From JADGNF01 sp964582085 (lineage in GTDB: Archaea > Thermoproteota > Bathyarchaeia > Bathyarchaeales > Bathycorpusculaceae), in assembly GCA_964582085.1 (NCBI GenBank), contig CAZOPV010000007.1, positions 62,001-126,000 on the forward strand: a DNA stretch of 64,000 nucleotides, given 5' to 3'. The position numbers and the translations under genes were made by a program. Below the pieces are notes generated by a model. It was not told the origin of the DNA and ran no database searches. It saw only the letters and a program-made list of their open reading frames with translations. Numbering within the stretch: the first letter of the stretch is position 1; every line of letters starts with the position of its first letter. Of the stretch, positions 61,508 to 64,000 are shown one piece after another.

Positions 61508-62017
61508 TTACTGTTTTACTTTGGAGATGTATTTTAGATTGAATGGTTTTATAGCAGACTCTGATTTGAGGTCAATTTGGAAACTTTGTGTTTCCATAAT
61601 TAAGTTGGAAAGTTCGGATTCTTGTGTTCGCTTAAATTTGGCAAAGTCTGTGTAGTTTTCGTGGAGCGAAATACAGACAGCGTCCCAACCTAAGCCTTGG
61701 CCTTCAGCAACTAAAACAACATTAGGTTGTTTAGTGTACCAATCTCTGAGTTCTTTGGCGATTTTCTCTTTCTCTTCATTTTTAACATGGTTAAGCTTGG
61801 TCTTGAGGAAAGTGAACGCTGCAATTTCAAAGCCTATTTGTCCGAACTTGGGTATCACGGTGTATCCGTCAATGATTTTGTTTTCAAGCATTGCTCGCCT
61901 TCGGGTTACGGTAGGTTGAGAGATCCCTAGAGCTTTGGCTAGTTGCCTATCGCTTCTGTGTGAATCTTTCATCAGTTCAAAGAGGAGTTGGTAATCTATT
62001 GGTTTTAACTCTTTCAT
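61508..62017 (-). CDS. Lrp/AsnC-type regulator 2
   Basis: A 169-residue protein. N-terminal helix-turn-helix LLFELMKDSHRSDRQLAKAL then GISQPTVTRRRAMLENKIID, typical of Lrp. The C-terminal domain keeps the general alpha/beta pattern (FEIAAFTFLKTKLNHVKNEE, VVLVAEGQGLGWDAVCISLH), but the classic RAM pocket glycine motif is not obvious, so ligand binding may differ. This type with a charged helix inserted after strand 1 is common in Bathyarchaeia-like genomes as I recall. It is divergent from the M20 peptidase gene. Confidence 0.8.
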   Translation of the reverse strand: MKELKPIDYQLLFELMKDSHRSDRQLAKALGISQPTVTRRRAMLENKIIDGYTVIPKFGQIGFEIAAFTFLKTKLNHVKNEEKEKIAKELRDWYTKQPNVVLVAEGQGLGWDAVCISLHENYTDFAKFKRTQESELSNLIMETQSFQIDLKSESAIKPFNLKYISKVKQ

Positions 62018-62186
62018 CTTTCATACGCCTGAAACGTTTATTGCAATTTCAATTTCCCTATATAAACTTCAGCGTACTCTAAATAAAATTCTGTCCCTAA
62101 TTAGCCTCAATTCTGCCAAAAATCCCTCTGAGACTAGGAAACTCTTAAGAGTTCAGTGTAATGCTGTAAAATTAAGTGACTAAGAA

Positions 62187-63545
62187 ATGGCCGTTCCATT
62201 ATGGCGAGATGTTGAGTCCGAAGTCACCACAATTCTCAGCGAAATCCTACGAATTGACACAACAAATCCTCCTGGGAACGAAACCAAGGCGGCCAAACAC
62301 ATAGAGAAAATTTTGAATAAAGATGGCTTTCAATGTGAGATTTTCGAGTCTGCTCCCCAACGCGGCAGCATAATCACGCGGTTTAATGGTTCAGGTGAGA
62401 AACCGAGTTTACTTTTGTTGTCACATTTAGACGTGGTGGCAGCGAAAGCTGCAGAATGGAGTATAGACCCATTTGGCGGCGTAGTTAAGGATGGATTTGT
62501 TTGGGGAAGAGGCGCATTAGACATGAAAGGTATGACCGCCATTGAAATCATGGTGCTTAAGCTTCTTAAACGCAACAACATTCGCCTTAAGGGCGATGTA
62601 ATTTTAGCTGCGACGGCTGACGAGGAGATGGGCGGTCTAAACGGCGCTGCATATCTTTTGAAAAAGTATCCTGAGAAAATTTTTGCTCCCTACGTTTTAA
62701 ATGAAGGAGGTGGTTGGTCAATTCCTGCTCACAACAAAAACGTGTACACTATACAAACAGCAGAGAAAGGGTTGCTCTGGTTCAAAGTCAAAGCTAAAGG
62801 TATTTCTGGTCACGGTTCTATGCCTGAAGTCGCAGACAACGCTATAATGCGTATGCACCGTGTTATTGGGAAGCTCGGTGATTACCGAGGTCCAGTGTCA
62901 TATGTACCTGTTGTGAAGCAACTGTTAGAGGAACTGTCAACAGACGAAAGATTACATGAGCCAATAAGACGGTTGCTGACAAACCCCCAATATAGCGATT
63001 CAGTGTTGGCTGAACTGACTAAAACTGCGCCTGAGATAGTGGATGAAATTCTTCCCCGAATCCGAATGACTATCACACCAACAATTATTAATGGCGGCAC
63101 AAAAGAGAATGTTGTACCTTCTGAATGTGAAGCGGTTTTTGACTGCCGTGTGTTACCTGGTCAAAACATAGAACAAGCTCAAAATTTAATTAAACAAATG
63201 TTAGCTGAAGTAGGACTGCAAAAACTGTCGATTGAAACCATACAGGCTCAAGAACCATCTGAATCACCTATTGATACTCCGCTCTATCGAGCTATCTCAA
63301 GTGTGCTGAAGGATTTGGAGCCTAGTTGCGGTGTAGTCCCGTTACTCATGACAGGTGGTACCGATTCTAGATTTTTCAGACGGATGGGCAGTGTGTGTTA
63401 TGGTTTTCACCCTATGAAAAGTGAAAGCCGCGATGGCGTGAAAATGCCTCGTCGGGAGCATGGCGTCGATGAGCGTATCAGTGTAGAGAATTTAGTTTTT
63501 GGAACACGTGTGTTGTATGAAACCGTTACACGGTTTTTGAGCTAA
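62187..63545 (+). CDS. M20-family metallopeptidase/deacylase
   Basis: A 452-residue zinc enzyme of the ArgE/DapE/carboxypeptidase G2 group. Metal ligands: LLLLSHLDVVAA near residue 77 (H), WGRGALDMKGMTAI near 108 (D), catalytic ATADEEMGGLNG near 142 (E-E), YVLNEGGG near 171 and a terminal His in RREHGVDERI near 427. KAKGISGHGSMPEVADNAI near 205 lies in the lid domain with the conserved HGS. It may cleave peptides or acyl-amino acids. Start ATG; Lrp regulator 2 is divergent, 169 bases away. Confidence 0.9.
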   Translation: MAVPLWRDVESEVTTILSEILRIDTTNPPGNETKAAKHIEKILNKDGFQCEIFESAPQRGSIITRFNGSGEKPSLLLLSHLDVVAAKAAEWSIDPFGGVVKDGFVWGRGALDMKGMTAIEIMVLKLLKRNNIRLKGDVILAATADEEMGGLNGAAYLLKKYPEKIFAPYVLNEGGGWSIPAHNKNVYTIQTAEKGLLWFKVKAKGISGHGSMPEVADNAIMRMHRVIGKLGDYRGPVSYVPVVKQLLEELSTDERLHEPIRRLLTNPQYSDSVLAELTKTAPEIVDEILPRIRMTITPTIINGGTKENVVPSECEAVFDCRVLPGQNIEQAQNLIKQMLAEVGLQKLSIETIQAQEPSESPIDTPLYRAISSVLKDLEPSCGVVPLLMTGGTDSRFFRRMGSVCYGFHPMKSESRDGVKMPRREHGVDERISVENLVFGTRVLYETVTRFLS

Positions 63546-63731
63546 TTTTCTGAAATGGTAACCTCTTTCTATCTCGTTTATTAGTCAATTTATTCTCAAC
63601 ATTAACAAACTTAATTCCTATGTCTTGACGTTTTTTCTTTTGCTTTACTTTGTATGTGCGTTAGTTGTGTCATGCTTAAATATGCCCAAAGAAGTAAATA
63701 TAATTCGTTTTAATGAGGAGGCTAAAACAAA

Positions 63732-64000
63732 GTGCCAGCAATAGAAGTTGGTAGAATCTGCCAAAAAACAGCAGGGCGCGAAAAAGGCAAAAAATGCGTC
63801 ATTATAGATGTCACAGACAAAAGTTTCGTTATAGTCACGGGACCCAAAAAGGTGACAGGTGTAAAACGCAAAAGAGTCAACCTCAACCATATTCGAGCCC
63901 TCCAAGATAAAATCGAAATTAAACGAGGCGCAACAGACGAAGAAATCTCCCAGATCTTGGAGGCAGCCGGTAAACTCAAAGAAATGACACAATCTGTGGT
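63732..64000 (+). CDS. rpl14e: Ribosomal protein L14e (partial at right edge)
   Basis: An open frame of 89 residues to the window end. It starts with GTG behind GAGGAGG (63715-63721) and reads PAIEVGRICQKTAGREKGKK, then CVIIDVTDKSFVIVTGPKKV and GVKRKRVNLNHIRAL, the KOW-like core of archaeal L14e. L14e is a large-subunit protein of archaea and eukaryotes. AGCATGCTTAAATATGC-like DNA with TTAAATAT at 63675-63682 provides the TATA box. The C-terminus lies outside the window. Confidence 0.9.
   Translation, partial: MPAIEVGRICQKTAGREKGKKCVIIDVTDKSFVIVTGPKKVTGVKRKRVNLNHIRALQDKIEIKRGATDEEISQILEAAGKLKEMTQSV

Overview
The window is archaeal chromosome, most probably from a TACK-group archaeon. Archaeal or TACK-typical genes include ribosomal proteins L13e, L14e and L15e, protein subunits of archaeal RNase P, archaeal EF-2 with the diphthamide His context, aIF1A, an archaeosine tRNA-guanine transglycosylase, a geranylgeranyl reductase with its ferredoxin, an A24 archaeal prepilin peptidase and TATA-box promoters. 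L13e is absent from euryarchaeotes as far as I recall. Gene style and many small membrane-anchored helix-turn-helix proteins remind me of Candidatus Bathyarchaeia, but that placement is inference. No provirus, insertion sequence or CRISPR array was recognised.

Layout. 1-1909: translation and RNA-processing operon (L15e end, L13e, exosome-linked COG1325 protein, RNase P Rpp30 and Pop5). 2112-13419: an isopropylmalate/homocitrate-synthase-like enzyme, NfeD/stomatin membrane operon, ferredoxin plus geranylgeranyl reductase divergent from an HxlR regulator, an Lrp regulator, asparagine synthetase-like protein plus GTP-type PEPCK, and small regulators including a tandem paralogous pair. 13600-16829: a large surface protein on a predicted coiled-coil stalk and an unknown winged-helix protein. 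16826-20256: a two-gene AAA+ ATPase/coiled-coil operon of unknown function. 21330-32832: a complete type IV pilus-like locus (ATPase, double TadC/ArlJ-like membrane protein, five membrane-anchored pilin-like proteins up to about 1,100 residues, prepilin peptidase). 33162-36985: sugar kinase, phosphohexomutase and GlmU-like enzyme, probably for surface glycans. 37141-49077: DUF362 ferredoxin protein, SmAP3-like Lsm, PAC2 chaperone, Dph6, archaeosine TGT, PHP phosphoesterase, beta-CASP nuclease, presenilin-like protease, two flavoproteins and a type II P-type ATPase. 49518-64000: EF-2, two tRNAs, two apparently decayed genes, zinc-finger and OB-fold proteins, aIF1A, a LysW-like zinc ribbon, HtrA-like protease, PurA, small metalloproteins, an Lrp regulator, an M20 peptidase and the start of L14e.

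The most notable observations are: (a) the pilus locus next to an AAA+/coiled-coil pair with a degenerate Walker B; (b) three genes whose conserved N-termini begin before any ATG/GTG/TTG, suggesting CTG or ATT starts with good Shine-Dalgarno spacing; (c) a perfectly paired tRNA-Thr with a remodelled D-loop/T-loop elbow; (d) several perfect palindromes placed exactly where archaeal operators sit, including one shared by the divergent HxlR and ferredoxin/reductase promoters; and (e) two reading-frame-shattered pseudogenes. Protein family calls come from motif recognition by eye, with no database search.
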